A DNA stretch of 55,235 bases from an uncultured Saprospiraceae bacterium (GCA_937923485.1 CALDUE010000036.1:1-55235); one strand, 5' to 3'; positions 35,338 to 44,104 are shown, numbered from the stretch's first letter. The notes: generated by a model from the letters alone, not told the origin. Numbers and translations are program-made.

Positions 35338-36483
35338 ATGGCTGATCTACCCCTGCCTGGTACTTTTGAATTGCACACAAACGATGGCAAGGCGCGTGCT
35401 GGAACATTGCATACCGCTCACGGACCTATCCAGACGCCGATATTTATGCCCGTGGGTACTGTTGCTTCTGTCAAGGGCTTGCACCCTCATGAAGTGCGTG
35501 AGGAAGTAAAAGCTCAGATCATATTGGCAAACACCTATCACCTGTATCTACGTCCAGGAGTGAAAGTTGTAGAGACGGCTGGGGGAATTCAAGAATTCGG
35601 CAAGTGGAGGGGACCTATGCTAACCGACTCTGGTGGATATCAAGTCTACAGCCTTGCGCAAAATCGTAAGCTGTCAGAAGAAGGGGCAACGTTCAGAAGT
35701 CATATCGATGGTTCGAAGCACCTTTTTACACCTGAAAGTGTAATGGGCCTTCAACGCAAGATTGGAGCGGACATCATCATGGCCTTTGATGAGTGCCCTC
35801 CGTATCCGAGTACGTATGCTTACGCCAAAACCAGCATGGGACTCACGCACCGTTGGTTAGATCGTTGCATCTCGAGTTTTAGCGAAAACGAATGTCCTCA
35901 TGGATACGAGCAGATGTTGTTTCCAATTCTTCAGGGGAGTACGTTCCCTGATCTCAGAAAGCAAAGTGCAGAATTCGTTGCGAGTAAAGACCTTCCAGGC
36001 AATGCCATCGGAGGACTCAGCGTCGGCGAACCTGCGCACGAGATGTATCCTGTGGTTGAGCAGGTCTGTGAGATCTTACCAAAAGAAAAACCTCGCTACC
36101 TCATGGGCGTAGGAACACCAGCGAATATCATCGAATGCATAGCGCGTGGCATTGACATGTTTGACTGCGTACTTCCTAGTCGAAACGCAAGACACGGTCT
36201 GATCTATACCCGAGAAGGAAGCATCAGTATCAAGAGTGCCAAGTGGGCAAACGACCATAGTCCAATCGACGATGGCGGACCTTGCGCAACAAGTCAGCTG
36301 CATTCCAAAGCTTATCTAAGACATCTTTTTCATGCTAAGGAAGCCCTCGGTGGTCAGCTGGCAACGATCCACAATTTGAGTTTTTACCTGTGGCTTGTGG
36401 GACAGGCGCGCGAACACATCCTAGCGGGTACCTTCACCTCGTGGAGTAAAGACATATTACCGAAGCTCGATCGACGTTTGTAA
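35338..36483 (+). CDS. tgt: tRNA-guanine transglycosylase
   Basis: A 381-residue enzyme that exchanges G34 for a queuine precursor in tRNAs with GUN anticodons. Conserved 'LTDSGGYQVYSL', 'AFDECPPYP', 'GGLSVGEP' and the nucleophile Asp276 in 'MFDCVLPSRNARHG' are present. The zinc site is degenerate: where other bacteria have CxCxxC followed by His, here the positions read Gly314, Cys316, Ser319, with His345 kept. Loss of these Cys is, as far as I recall, typical of Bacteroidetes Tgt. The 7-bp repeat begins three bases after the stop. Confidence 0.95.
   Translation: MADLPLPGTFELHTNDGKARAGTLHTAHGPIQTPIFMPVGTVASVKGLHPHEVREEVKAQIILANTYHLYLRPGVKVVETAGGIQEFGKWRGPMLTDSGGYQVYSLAQNRKLSEEGATFRSHIDGSKHLFTPESVMGLQRKIGADIIMAFDECPPYPSTYAYAKTSMGLTHRWLDRCISSFSENECPHGYEQMLFPILQGSTFPDLRKQSAEFVASKDLPGNAIGGLSVGEPAHEMYPVVEQVCEILPKEKPRYLMGVGTPANIIECIARGIDMFDCVLPSRNARHGLIYTREGSISIKSAKWANDHSPIDDGGPCATSQLHSKAYLRHLFHAKEALGGQLATIHNLSFYLWLVGQAREHILAGTFTSWSKDILPKLDRRL
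35818..35832 (-). repeat. dispersed motif variant with GTAA loop
   Basis: GGTTTTGGCGTAAGC antisense to tgt, read as 'AYAKT'. Confidence 0.8.
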
Positions 36484-36485
36484 TT

Positions 36486-36623
36486 GAGACGTGGGACGTG
36501 GGACGTGGGACGTGAGACGTGGGACGTGGGACGTGAGACGTGAGACGTGGGACGTGGGACGTGAGACGTGAGGCGTGGGACGTGAGACGTGAGACGTGGG
36601 ACGTGAGATATGGGACGTGAGAC
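36486..36623. repeat. 7-bp minisatellite, about 19 copies of GACGTGR
   Basis: Tandem GACGTGG and GACGTGA units run without interruption from three bases after the tgt stop codon; two units near the end are degenerate. The unit is not a multiple of three, so it is not coding on either strand. Confidence 0.95.
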
Positions 36624-36634
36624 TCGTTAACCTT

Positions 36635-36748
36635 GAACCTTGAACCAGCGTTCAAAGAATGCGTAGCATTTGAGATACTTTGCTGAACCTTGAACCAGCT
36701 TTTTGACAATGCGAAGCGTTAGAGAAAAGCGTATGAACCTTGAACCTA
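36635..36748. repeat. 50-bp imperfect repeat built on GAACCTTGAACC
   Basis: GAACCTTGAACC begins at 36635, 36685 and 36735, exactly 50 bases apart. The rest of the unit is less conserved, with shared ATGCG(T/A)AGC(A/G)TT segments. It fills the remaining space up to the TTG start of the next gene. Confidence 0.85.
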
Positions 36749-36755
36749 TTCCCCC

Positions 36756-37844
36756 TTGCTAAAACGCCTCGACAAGTACATCATCGGAAACTACCTGAAG
36801 ACCTTTGGCTTCACGGTGCTGATTTTTACGTTGGTGTCGACCATCATCAACTTTTCGGAGATGGTGCATCGCTTTATAGAAAATGATGTGCCTTGGTCGA
36901 GTGTGGTGTTAGACTTTTACATCTGGTATATACCGTACATCAACTCTCAGTTGGTGCCGCTCTATGCGCTGATTTCGGTCATTTTCTTTACGAGTCGCTT
37001 GGCTGATAACTCGGAAATCCTTTCTATGCTCAATGCGGGCATGAGTCTGGGGCGAATCGCGCGGCCTTACTTAATCGGAGCCACCGTGATAGCAGGTTTA
37101 AGTCTTTTCTTAAACCACGTCTTTGTGCCGTATGGCAACGCGCAGCGACTCGCCTTTGAGCGAAACGACCTCGGCCGTGAAAAAGACCTGGGTAGGCACA
37201 GTGAGGTACACATGTTTATCACGCCTACGAGCAAGGTGTACGTAAGGCACTACTCAAAAAAAGACAGTACCGCGAGAGACGTACGCTTAGAGACTTATGA
37301 TGGTCCGAAGCTGACCACCATCCTTTCCGCTGCTCGCATGCAATGGAACGGCAAAGACAGTACGTGGAAGTTATTTAACCGTACGCATCGAACCTTTGAT
37401 GGTACAGACGAGACGTTTATGCAGGAACGTAGGACAACCATTGATACGACCCTTGCCTTGGTGCCGTCAGACTTTGTCGCCTACAAATATGAGAAGGATC
37501 AGCTATCAACGCTTGGTCTGATGCAGCACATCAAAAAAGAGCGGGCGCGCAGCGTTGGCAACACGACGAAATTTGAAATTGAGTTGGCCAAACGGACAGC
37601 TGAACCTTTAAGCGTCTTCATCCTCACCTTGATAGGTCTGGCCATCGCTGGTCGAAAGACGAGAGGTGGAATGGGGATTAACCTAGTATCGGGTATCGTG
37701 TTGGGACTCAACTTCGTGTTCTTAAGTCGTTTCTCCCACACCTTGGCCAACAGTTCGGCTATTCCAACCTGGGTTGGCGTATGGATTCCGAACATGCTCT
37801 TCAGTTTGATTGCGCTTTGGTTGCTTTCTCGCGCACAGCGCTGA
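36756..37844 (+). CDS. LptF/LptG-family (YjgP/YjgQ) lipopolysaccharide export permease
   Basis: A 362-residue inner-membrane protein with three helices before and three after a periplasmic beta-jellyroll, the LptF/LptG plan. Characteristic are 'LDKYIIGNYLKTFGFTVLIF' at the N-terminus, 'EILSMLNAGMSLGRIARPYL', and 'LSVFILTLIGLAIAGRKTRGG' near the C-terminus. Together with LptB and a partner it extracts LPS for transport to the outer membrane. The start is TTG at 36756; the nearest in-frame alternatives do not give the conserved N-terminus. Upstream DNA is entirely repeats, so its promoter may lie in them or upstream of tgt. Confidence 0.9.
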   Translation: MLKRLDKYIIGNYLKTFGFTVLIFTLVSTIINFSEMVHRFIENDVPWSSVVLDFYIWYIPYINSQLVPLYALISVIFFTSRLADNSEILSMLNAGMSLGRIARPYLIGATVIAGLSLFLNHVFVPYGNAQRLAFERNDLGREKDLGRHSEVHMFITPTSKVYVRHYSKKDSTARDVRLETYDGPKLTTILSAARMQWNGKDSTWKLFNRTHRTFDGTDETFMQERRTTIDTTLALVPSDFVAYKYEKDQLSTLGLMQHIKKERARSVGNTTKFEIELAKRTAEPLSVFILTLIGLAIAGRKTRGGMGINLVSGIVLGLNFVFLSRFSHTLANSSAIPTWVGVWIPNMLFSLIALWLLSRAQR

Positions 37845-38056
37845 TGTCATCGCCCCTTAGGACATGATTTTGCCTCAATTCGGCTTACGAGTGTCGATTG
37901 TTGAACGTGTCCAACACGAACTTTCACTTTTTATTGAAAGAACCATAAATAAAATAACCAGCGAAGACAAGTTTTCATACTTGATAATCAGCAAGTTATG
38001 GTATAGGTGTGATTTTTTACACCTTTCCATGCCTAAATTCATACTCTAAAGTGGTG

Positions 38057-38085
38057 TTTGTTTGTTGAACAAAGGCGTACATTTA
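38057..38085 (+). promoter_or_regulatory. candidate promoter of the ECF sigma gene
   Basis: TTTG (38057-38060), 17 bases, then TACATTTA (38078-38085), one base off TAnnTTTG, 43 bases before the ATG. Confidence 0.4.
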
Positions 38086-38094
38086 CGTTAAACA

Positions 38095-38111
38095 AAGTGA
38101 AATTATCACTT
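38095..38111. promoter_or_regulatory. inverted repeat AAGTGA/TCACTT before the sigma gene
   Basis: Perfect six-base arms around AATTA lie between the candidate promoter and the ATG, where a repressor or autoregulator could bind. Confidence 0.3.
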
Positions 38112-38127
38112 CATCAACCAACTTGTC

Positions 38128-38667
38128 ATGTCTACTCTAGATTTCGATAACCGCTTTTACCAGATGACTAACATGTTGCAAGCTTTCGCTTACAACCTCA
38201 CTAAGAATTCTGAAGACGCTAAAGATCTGTATCAAGAAACAGCCTTTAGGGCGATGACCAATCGAGAAAAGTTCCGAACTGGGACCAACTTCAAGGCTTG
38301 GTTGTTCACAATCATGAAGAACATTTTCATCAATAACTATCGTCGCAAAGTGAAGCGCAATACAATCCTTGACTCGACAGACAACCTCTACTATTTAAAT
38401 AGTGGTTGGGATGGAATTGGTAACAGAGCCGAAACGGATATTTTCGTGAAGGAGCTGAAGAAAATGATCGCAGATTTAGAAGAGACATTGCGTACTCCTT
38501 TCATGCTCCACTACCGCGGATTTAAGTATCAAGAAATTGCTGACCAATTAGGTCTACCCTTAGGTACGGTCAAGAGCCGCATATTCTTTGCTCGCAAAGA
38601 ATTGAAAGTACTCATTGATAAGCGATATGACGGATACGCCACCAATCGTCTCACTTCCAGATACTAA
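38128..38667 (+). CDS. ECF-type RNA polymerase sigma factor
   Basis: A 179-residue sigma-70 family protein. Region 2 spans about 10-80 ('AKDLYQETAFRAMTNREKF', 'FKAWLFTIMKNIFINNYRR') and region 4 about 110-165 ('YRGFKYQEIADQLGLPLGTV' and 'SRIFFARKEL', the DNA-binding helix-turn-helix). No anti-sigma gene is adjacent. The sequence belongs to a conserved Bacteroidetes group of stand-alone short sigma factors whose regulons are poorly known. It has its own terminator downstream. Confidence 0.88.
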   Translation: MSTLDFDNRFYQMTNMLQAFAYNLTKNSEDAKDLYQETAFRAMTNREKFRTGTNFKAWLFTIMKNIFINNYRRKVKRNTILDSTDNLYYLNSGWDGIGNRAETDIFVKELKKMIADLEETLRTPFMLHYRGFKYQEIADQLGLPLGTVKSRIFFARKELKVLIDKRYDGYATNRLTSRY

Positions 38668-38744
38668 TCAAAGTCTCTTGACAGTCACCAAATGAGAATT
38701 TGTGACTAGAAGCCCGATCGTTTACGGTTTTAGGTTCATTTCAT

Positions 38745-38779
38745 AAGTGGTCGTATCCTAGATACGGCCACTTTTTTTT
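38745..38779 (+). terminator. Rho-independent terminator of the sigma gene
   Basis: AAGTGGTCGTATC and GATACGGCCACTT pair (one G-T) around CTA and run into eight T. It lies 16 bases before the mutY start. Confidence 0.9.
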
Positions 38780-38794
38780 CGTTCTTGTCGCCCC

Positions 38795-39910
38795 GTGCAG
38801 ATATCCTCAGCAATTTCTTCAGCTTTCGCCAAAACCCTCCTTGCGTGGTCTAAGACTATTGATCGTCCAATGCCATGGCGAGGAGAGCGAGACCCATATC
38901 GGATTTGGCTTAGTGAAATAATCCTACAGCAGACCAGAGTCGCACAAGGTATCAGCTACTACCTCAAGTTTTTGGAGGCATACCCATCGGTGGCTGATTT
39001 GGCCAATGCTAAAGAAACCGAAGTGCTTGCCCTTTGGCAGGGTCTCGGTTACTACAGTCGCGCCCGCAATCTGCACAAAGCCGCTCAGCAGGTTGTAACA
39101 CTTGGCGGTCAATTTCCTGACAACTATCAAGGCCTGCTTGCCCTTGCGGGTGTCGGTCCGTACAGTGCAGCAGCCATCGCGAGCTTTGCTTACGGAGAGT
39201 CTGTTGCGGTCTTAGATGGCAATGTTTATCGGGTTTTGTCTCGATACTTCAACATCGACGCACCGATCAATAAGCCCATAGGTCAGAAGCTTTTCCGAAA
39301 GCTTGCGCAGGAGTTGGTGCCTTCAGGCAAGTTGAGAGGATATGCTAGTGCTGCCAGTGCACACAACCAGGCGATCATGGACTTTGGGGCAACGGTGTGT
39401 ACGCCAAAAAAGCCACTATGCGAGGCATGCCCTTTTGCAGATTCTTGTGGTGCCCTAGCAGCAGGAACTGTCGCCACGCTACCTGTAAAGGAGGGCAAGA
39501 TCAAACGGCGCGATCGGTATTTTGATTATGCTGATGTCCGCTCCACGGCTGGAGAATTGTTGCTTAGAGAACGAGGTGCTGGAGACATTTGGCAGGGCCT
39601 ATTTGATTTCGCGATGCTTGAAAGTACAGGCCGTTTTGCCGAAAGGCCAGAACTTGAAATGCATCTCGATTGGCTTCCGCTAAAACAAGCAAAATACTCA
39701 GGGCCGCGTCCGCCCGTGAAGCATGTATTGAGTCATCAAGACCTCTTTGTGCAATTCTGGCGCTATGAATTGACCAGCGAACCTAAGGTTTTGCCGAAAG
39801 GCTACAGATGGATAAAAGCGAGCAAACTCGACCAAGTGGGCGTACCTCGAGTAATAGATCGCTATCTAAACGATTCCACATTGTTGCTGGACTTTGATGT
39901 CTTGCAGTAA
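38795..39910 (+). CDS. mutY: MutY A/G-specific adenine DNA glycosylase
   Basis: A 371-residue base-excision repair enzyme removing A opposite 8-oxoG. HhH-GPD fold: catalytic Glu41 in 'SEIILQQTRV', 'LAGVGPYSAAAIASFA' hairpin, Asp141 in 'LDGNVYRVLSR', and the 4Fe-4S cysteines Cys202, 209, 212 and 218 (C-x6-C-x2-C-x5-C). The C-terminal NUDIX-like 8-oxoG recognition domain follows. The start is GTG 38795; no ATG precedes the conserved core. The gene carries four dispersed-motif copies, the densest in the window. It heads the conserved mutY-ssb-gldE-gldD order. Confidence 0.95.
   Translation: MQISSAISSAFAKTLLAWSKTIDRPMPWRGERDPYRIWLSEIILQQTRVAQGISYYLKFLEAYPSVADLANAKETEVLALWQGLGYYSRARNLHKAAQQVVTLGGQFPDNYQGLLALAGVGPYSAAAIASFAYGESVAVLDGNVYRVLSRYFNIDAPINKPIGQKLFRKLAQELVPSGKLRGYASAASAHNQAIMDFGATVCTPKKPLCEACPFADSCGALAAGTVATLPVKEGKIKRRDRYFDYADVRSTAGELLLRERGAGDIWQGLFDFAMLESTGRFAERPELEMHLDWLPLKQAKYSGPRPPVKHVLSHQDLFVQFWRYELTSEPKVLPKGYRWIKASKLDQVGVPRVIDRYLNDSTLLLDFDVLQ
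38822..38836 (-). repeat. dispersed motif, exact copy
   Basis: Exact copy antisense to mutY at its very start, read as 'AFAKT'. Confidence 0.9.
39633..39646 (+). repeat. dispersed motif, swapped-stem variant
   Basis: GTTTTGCCGAAAGG in sense of mutY, read as 'RFAER'. Confidence 0.85.
39673..39686 (-). repeat. dispersed motif variant, A flank and GGAA loop
   Basis: GTTTTAGCGGAAGC antisense to mutY. Two changes, both at the positions that vary elsewhere. Confidence 0.5.
39787..39801 (+). repeat. dispersed motif, swapped-stem variant
   Basis: GGTTTTGCCGAAAGG in sense of mutY, read as 'VLPKG'. Confidence 0.85.
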
Positions 39911-39915
39911 CTTTG
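39884..39915 (+). promoter_or_regulatory. candidate ssb promoter overlapping the mutY stop
   Basis: TTG (39884-39886), 21 bases, then TAACTTTG (39908-39915), a perfect TAnnTTTG box whose TAA is also the mutY stop codon. It is 58 bases before the ssb ATG. Confidence 0.45.
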
Positions 39916-39973
39916 CACACGAAAAGTTTGAAAAGAGTGCCCCAATCCTAAGGCTGGCGCAAAACCCTAGACT

Positions 39974-40441
39974 ATGATTAACAAAGTAACTTTAGTAGGT
40001 AACCTCGGACGAGATCCAGAACTACGTCGCCTGGAAAGCGGAGCGGCAGTCGCCCAGTTTTCTATAGCAACATCTGAGAACTACAAAGATCGCAATGGAG
40101 AGTGGCAAACTTCGACTGAGTGGCATGATATTGTTCTTTGGCGCAACCTCGCCGAACGCGCGGAGTCTCAGCTAAAGAAGGGAATGCTCATCTACTTGGA
40201 AGGTAAATTGAGCACTCGAAAGTGGGAGGATAAGGATGGCAATCCACGAAAAACGACCGAAGTAGTTGGTAGTTATTTGCGCATCATTAATCGTCGTGAA
40301 GAGCAGTCAAATGGGGGGTATACGCCTGCAGCGCAAGCAAGCCCAGCACAACCAAGCGCACCGGCAAGTAGTGCTGAGGGAACCCAAGATGCAAGCCCTG
40401 CAGCAAAGCCAGACGCGGGCAAAGACGATCTCCCTTTCTAA
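39974..40441 (+). CDS. ssb: single-stranded DNA-binding protein
   Basis: A 155-residue SSB with an N-terminal OB fold (1-105: 'INKVTLVGNLGRDPELRRLE', 'STEWHDIVLWRNLAERAE', 'YLEGKLSTRKWEDKDG'), a Pro/Ala/Ser-rich flexible linker, and the acidic tip 'DDLPF' that recruits repair and replication partners. It protects single strands in replication, recombination and incoming DNA during transformation. Position between mutY and gldE is typical of Bacteroidetes. Confidence 0.95.
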   Translation: MINKVTLVGNLGRDPELRRLESGAAVAQFSIATSENYKDRNGEWQTSTEWHDIVLWRNLAERAESQLKKGMLIYLEGKLSTRKWEDKDGNPRKTTEVVGSYLRIINRREEQSNGGYTPAAQASPAQPSAPASSAEGTQDASPAAKPDAGKDDLPF

Positions 40442-40600
40442 GGCCTCTAGTAGATTGAGCTGTAAAAGGACAGCGCAGAGATTTCGGCGTAGAAATTTTG
40501 AACTCCTATGTAATTTTACTACGTCATTGTATTAGCTTCGATGTCAATGTAACCACGAAACGACTAGCTACGTTTCTTTGTCTTAACCAACTTCCCAAAC

Positions 40601-42052
40601 TTGGACCCCGACCCTGGCCCCAGTTTTTACAGCTTTTTTTCGCACACAGACCTGTTGCTGTTAGCTAATCTATTGCCCAGTGCTATAGGTGGAATATTCT
40701 TACTTATTCTTTTACTCGCTGCTTCTGCCTTGATTTCTGGTAGTGAGGTGGCTTTCTTTTCGCTGACGAATTCGGATTATAATGATCTACGCGAGGATAA
40801 TTCCCCTCAGGCGAAGCGAATTTTATTGCTCAAGCAGAAGCCGTATCGCCTCTTGGCTACGATCTTAATCTGTAATAACTTCATCAACATTGCAATAGTG
40901 TTGCTGTCCGAGTATTTGGTCAGAAACCTCTTGCCTGACGCGAGGTTTATCGCAAGTGCGAGATGGATCACTGATGCCCTGAGCGTATTAAACAAAGGGT
41001 TCGGTACGTGGCTGGCCACATTTGATTTAGCGAACGTGCTACGTTTTGGTGTCACCGTAGTGGGTGTCACGTTCTTGCTTGTTCTTTTTGGAGAGGTTAC
41101 ACCAAAGGTTTATGCCCGCACAGAGAATGTGCGTCTTGCTCGATTGATGAGTGGACCTTTGCGTGTTTTGCTCGGATTTTTTGCACCACTTAGTGCCACG
41201 CTTGTGAAATCTGGGCGCTTTTTGGAAGATCGTTTGCGGAGTCATCAAGGTGCTCAAGCGATTAGCCGTGAAGAACTTGACGAGGCGATTGACCTCACCG
41301 TGCGCGATGAGAAAGAGCTCGCAGGAGAGCGTGATATCCTTAAACGTCTAGTAACCTTTGGCGATGTTACGGTACGTCAGATTATGCAATCACGGGGTGA
41401 TATTGTCGCACTGAGTGTGACGGCTACTTTTTCTGAAGTGCTTGCTATTATTCGAGCGTCGAGTTACAGCCGCATCCCGGTTTTTGATGAGGATCTGGAT
41501 AAGATTCTGGGCATTCTTTACGCAAAGGACCTTATTCGCCACGTCCGCGAAAAAGATGGTTTCAATTGGGCTGAACACGTTCGAGAAAGCTTACTTTATG
41601 CCCCAGAAAGTAAAAAGATTGCGGAGCTACTTCGCGAATTTCAGGCTGAACGCCTGCACATGGCCATCATTGTTGATGAGTTTGGAGGAACGAGTGGGCT
41701 GGTGACTTTGGAGGATATTCTAGAAGAGGTTATTGGCGATATTAAGGATGAATTTGATGATGACTTAGAGATAGAGTTTGAAAAAATAGATGACTTTAAT
41801 TTCCGCTTTGAAGGCAAGACTCAACTCACCGATGCTTTGCGCATCATGGGGATGCCTACCAATGAGCTTGATGAATTGCGGGGCGAAGCCGATACCTTGG
41901 CTGGTGTAATGCTTGAGCACTTGGGCAGGTTGCCGCAACCAAAGATTTCCGTAGTAGTTGGTGATTTAACCTTACTTGCAGAAACCGTGAGCAAGCGTAG
42001 AATCGAGCGTATACGTATTACGCTACCTCCTGACTTCGTTAAGTCGACATAA
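40601..42052 (+). CDS. gldE: gliding motility protein GldE (CNNM/CBS-pair family)
   Basis: A 483-residue membrane protein: CNNM transmembrane domain (about 25-215), a pair of CBS domains (about 240-365, 'VRQIMQSRGDIVALSV', 'YSRIPVFDEDLDKILGILYAK', 'DEFGGTSGLVTLEDILEEVIGD') and a CorC_HlyC domain. It is homologous to hemolysin-C/CorC-type ion transport proteins and in Bacteroidetes is found beside gldD. The start is TTG 40601, which gives the usual 'DPDP' N-terminus. It overlaps gldD by one base (TAATG), so they are translationally coupled. GldE is known as a partner or suppressor of GldB in gliding. Confidence 0.92.
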   Translation: MDPDPGPSFYSFFSHTDLLLLANLLPSAIGGIFLLILLLAASALISGSEVAFFSLTNSDYNDLREDNSPQAKRILLLKQKPYRLLATILICNNFINIAIVLLSEYLVRNLLPDARFIASARWITDALSVLNKGFGTWLATFDLANVLRFGVTVVGVTFLLVLFGEVTPKVYARTENVRLARLMSGPLRVLLGFFAPLSATLVKSGRFLEDRLRSHQGAQAISREELDEAIDLTVRDEKELAGERDILKRLVTFGDVTVRQIMQSRGDIVALSVTATFSEVLAIIRASSYSRIPVFDEDLDKILGILYAKDLIRHVREKDGFNWAEHVRESLLYAPESKKIAELLREFQAERLHMAIIVDEFGGTSGLVTLEDILEEVIGDIKDEFDDDLEIEFEKIDDFNFRFEGKTQLTDALRIMGMPTNELDELRGEADTLAGVMLEHLGRLPQPKISVVVGDLTLLAETVSKRRIERIRITLPPDFVKST

Positions 42053-42660
42053 TGAAGAGTTTCCTCATTCGCACTGCGTACATTTTTCTTGGTCTCGTCT
42101 TAGCTACAGCTTGCAGTGAAGAAACGAGTACGCTCCCCAAGCCACGTGCTTTTCCTCGTGTAGTCTATCCAACGGGCGAACTGGAACCCTTCAAGCTAGA
42201 AGTCTGTCCTTTTAGTTTTTCGAAACCGAGCTATACGTTGGTAGAGCGCGATACGGCCTATTTTGACGAGAAGCCTCTTAATCCCTGCTGGTTTGATATC
42301 GTCACCCCGGCGCTCAATGGAAGAGTCCACATGAGCTACTATCCGATTAATTCGCTCGAAGAGTTCGAGAAGCATCGCGATGATGCCTATACTTTAGTAG
42401 GGAAGCATAACATCGTTGCGAATTATATTGATGAGGTACCAATTAATCGCCCAAAATCAGACGTCACTGGCTTTGCTTTTGACATAGATGGCGATGTAGC
42501 CTCGCCATTTCAATTCTTTGTGACAGACACCTCGAAGCACTTTCTACGAGGAGCGCTGTATGTCCGTGCTAAAGCCTCCTCTGACTCTCTCGCACCGATC
42601 TATAGTTTTTTGCGCGAGGATGCCTTGGAAGTTTTGAATACGCTAGAGTGGGACAATTAG
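42052..42660 (+). CDS. gldD: gliding motility lipoprotein GldD
   Basis: A 202-residue lipoprotein (signal 'LGLVLATAC', Cys21). The body matches GldD: 'PKPRAFPRVVYPTGE', 'CPFSFSKPSYTLVERD', 'PCWFDIVTPALNGRVHMSYY', 'VANYIDEVPIN', 'GFAFDIDGDVASPFQFFVTD' and 'FLRGALYVRA'. GldD is required for gliding and for type IX secretion in flavobacteria. Its presence, with T9SS cargo domains elsewhere in the window, supports a functional secretion system in this organism. Confidence 0.92.
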   Translation: MKSFLIRTAYIFLGLVLATACSEETSTLPKPRAFPRVVYPTGELEPFKLEVCPFSFSKPSYTLVERDTAYFDEKPLNPCWFDIVTPALNGRVHMSYYPINSLEEFEKHRDDAYTLVGKHNIVANYIDEVPINRPKSDVTGFAFDIDGDVASPFQFFVTDTSKHFLRGALYVRAKASSDSLAPIYSFLREDALEVLNTLEWDN

Positions 42661-42768
42661 CGCGCGTATTCTGTGTAGAATAAACCTTGGATTGGGTATA
42701 TGATCGTGCTTGAAGACCTTTAATTTGGCATCGTAAGGAACGAAGTCAAACAAATTAACACGGTTTGT

Positions 42769-42798
42769 TTTGAAAACCAAACTTTTTGTTTATGTTTG
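42769..42798 (+). promoter_or_regulatory. recA promoter
   Basis: TTTG (42769-42772), an 18-base spacer, and TATGTTTG (42791-42798): both boxes and spacing match the Bacteroidetes consensus. It lies 47 bases before the recA ATG. I see no LexA-like operator. Confidence 0.65.
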
Positions 42799-42845
42799 TG
42801 CCGAGCTTATACAAGTTCGTTTAACACTAACGCCCAACACAGATC

Positions 42846-43922
42846 ATGGCTAACGATAGAGAATCGAAATTAAAGGCACTTCAATTAACAGTTGATCGCC
42901 TTGAAAAAAACTACGGAAAGGGAACAATCATGCGACTTGGCGACAAGGCGCGCTCTGATGTTGATACCATTCCATCTGGTTCACTTGGACTAGATATCGC
43001 ACTAGGCATCAATGGCTTCCCCCGAGGCCGCGTTGTCGAGATTTACGGACCTGAGTCTTCAGGTAAAACGACACTGGCAATCCATGCGATTGCAGAGGTG
43101 CAGAAGAAAGGCGGTATCGCTGCCTTCATCGATGCGGAGCATGCCTTTGATCGTACATACGCCGAGGCACTTGGAGTAGATACGGAGAACCTGTTCATCA
43201 CGCAGCCAGACAATGGTGAGCAAGCGCTTGAAATTACTGAGAGTCTCATTCGCTCTGGTGCTGTAGACATTGTTGTCATCGACTCTGTCGCCGCACTTAC
43301 CCCTCGTGGGGAGATTGAAGGTGAAATGGGAGATAGTAAGGTTGGTCTTCACGCCCGCCTAATGTCTCAAGCCATGCGTAAGCTCACTGGTGCGATCTCT
43401 AAGACGAATTGTACTTGTATTTTCATCAATCAGCTTCGGGAGAAGATCGGTGTGATGTTCGGTAACCCGGAGACCACTACTGGAGGTAACGCACTTAAGT
43501 TCTATGCTTCTATACGTCTTGATATTCGTCGTAACGGTGCAGCACTTAAAGACAAGGAAGGCAATGTCATCGGTAACCACGTAAAGGTGAAGGTGGTCAA
43601 GAACAAGCTTGCCCCTCCATTCAGAATCGCTGAGTTTGACATCATGTATGGTGAAGGAATCAGCAAGAGTGGTGAGATCGTTGATCTCGCGGTTGACTAT
43701 GACATCATTCAAAAGTCAGGAGCATGGTACGCTTACGATAGTGCCAAGATTGCTCAAGGACGCGATGCAGCGAAGAGATTTTTGAAAGACAATCCTGAGA
43801 TTGCAGAAGAGATCGAGCTGAAGGTAAAAGCGATGATTAATCCAAAGGAAGAGGATATCGCAAAACCGAGCGCGAATGGTGACGGTAAAGCAAAACCAGC
43901 ACTAGCAAAGAAGGAAAAATAG
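42846..43922 (+). CDS. recA: RecA recombinase
   Basis: A 358-residue protein with Walker A 'GPESSGKTT' (Lys74), '[19 protein letters not shown]', the '[21 protein letters not shown]' Walker B/L1 region, and '[20 protein letters not shown]' leading to L2. It forms the filament for homologous recombination, repair and integration of transformed DNA. The C-terminus ends in a Lys/Ala-rich tail rather than the acidic tail of E. coli RecA. Its own promoter and terminator bound it. Confidence 0.97.
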   Translation: MANDRESKLKALQLTVDRLEKNYGKGTIMRLGDKARSDVDTIPSGSLGLDIALGINGFPRGRVVEIYGPESSGKTTLAIHAIAEVQKKGGIAAFIDAEHAFDRTYAEALGVDTENLFITQPDNGEQALEITESLIRSGAVDIVVIDSVAALTPRGEIEGEMGDSKVGLHARLMSQAMRKLTGAISKTNCTCIFINQLREKIGVMFGNPETTTGGNALKFYASIRLDIRRNGAALKDKEGNVIGNHVKVKVVKNKLAPPFRIAEFDIMYGEGISKSGEIVDLAVDYDIIQKSGAWYAYDSAKIAQGRDAAKRFLKDNPEIAEEIELKVKAMINPKEEDIAKPSANGDGKAKPALAKKEK

Positions 43923-43971
43923 GGCGCTACTGGATGCCGAACGTTGGCAGACGTTGAAAATTGCCCGTAAG

Positions 43972-44019
43972 GCCTAGCTTTTAATGCTCTATAAGGGGGT
44001 GTTGGAAGCTAGGCTTTTT
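43972..44019 (+). terminator. recA terminator
   Basis: GCCTAGCTT (43972-43980) and AAGCTAGGC (44006-44014) pair perfectly around a 25-base loop, followed by TTTTT. Confidence 0.75.
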
Positions 44020-44104
44020 ATTTGCCTATTCTTGAGGAAGAATAGGGATAAAAGAAACTACTCTGGGTATCTCGGGTAACATTTGGAACTAATAGCGTCT
44101 TAAT

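Noticed and set aside
35876-35889. GTTTTAGCGAAAAC in tgt as a motif copy
   Set aside because: Two mismatches, one of which breaks the stem; within the range of chance when variants are allowed.
36434-36709. A 91-codon minus-strand reading frame rich in TSHV repeats
   Set aside because: It is only a translation of the 7-bp minisatellite and the end of tgt, with no start region or family resemblance.
37864-38049. A 61-codon reading frame between the permease and sigma genes
   Set aside because: No family resemblance, no promoter or start context, and AT-rich random-looking composition.
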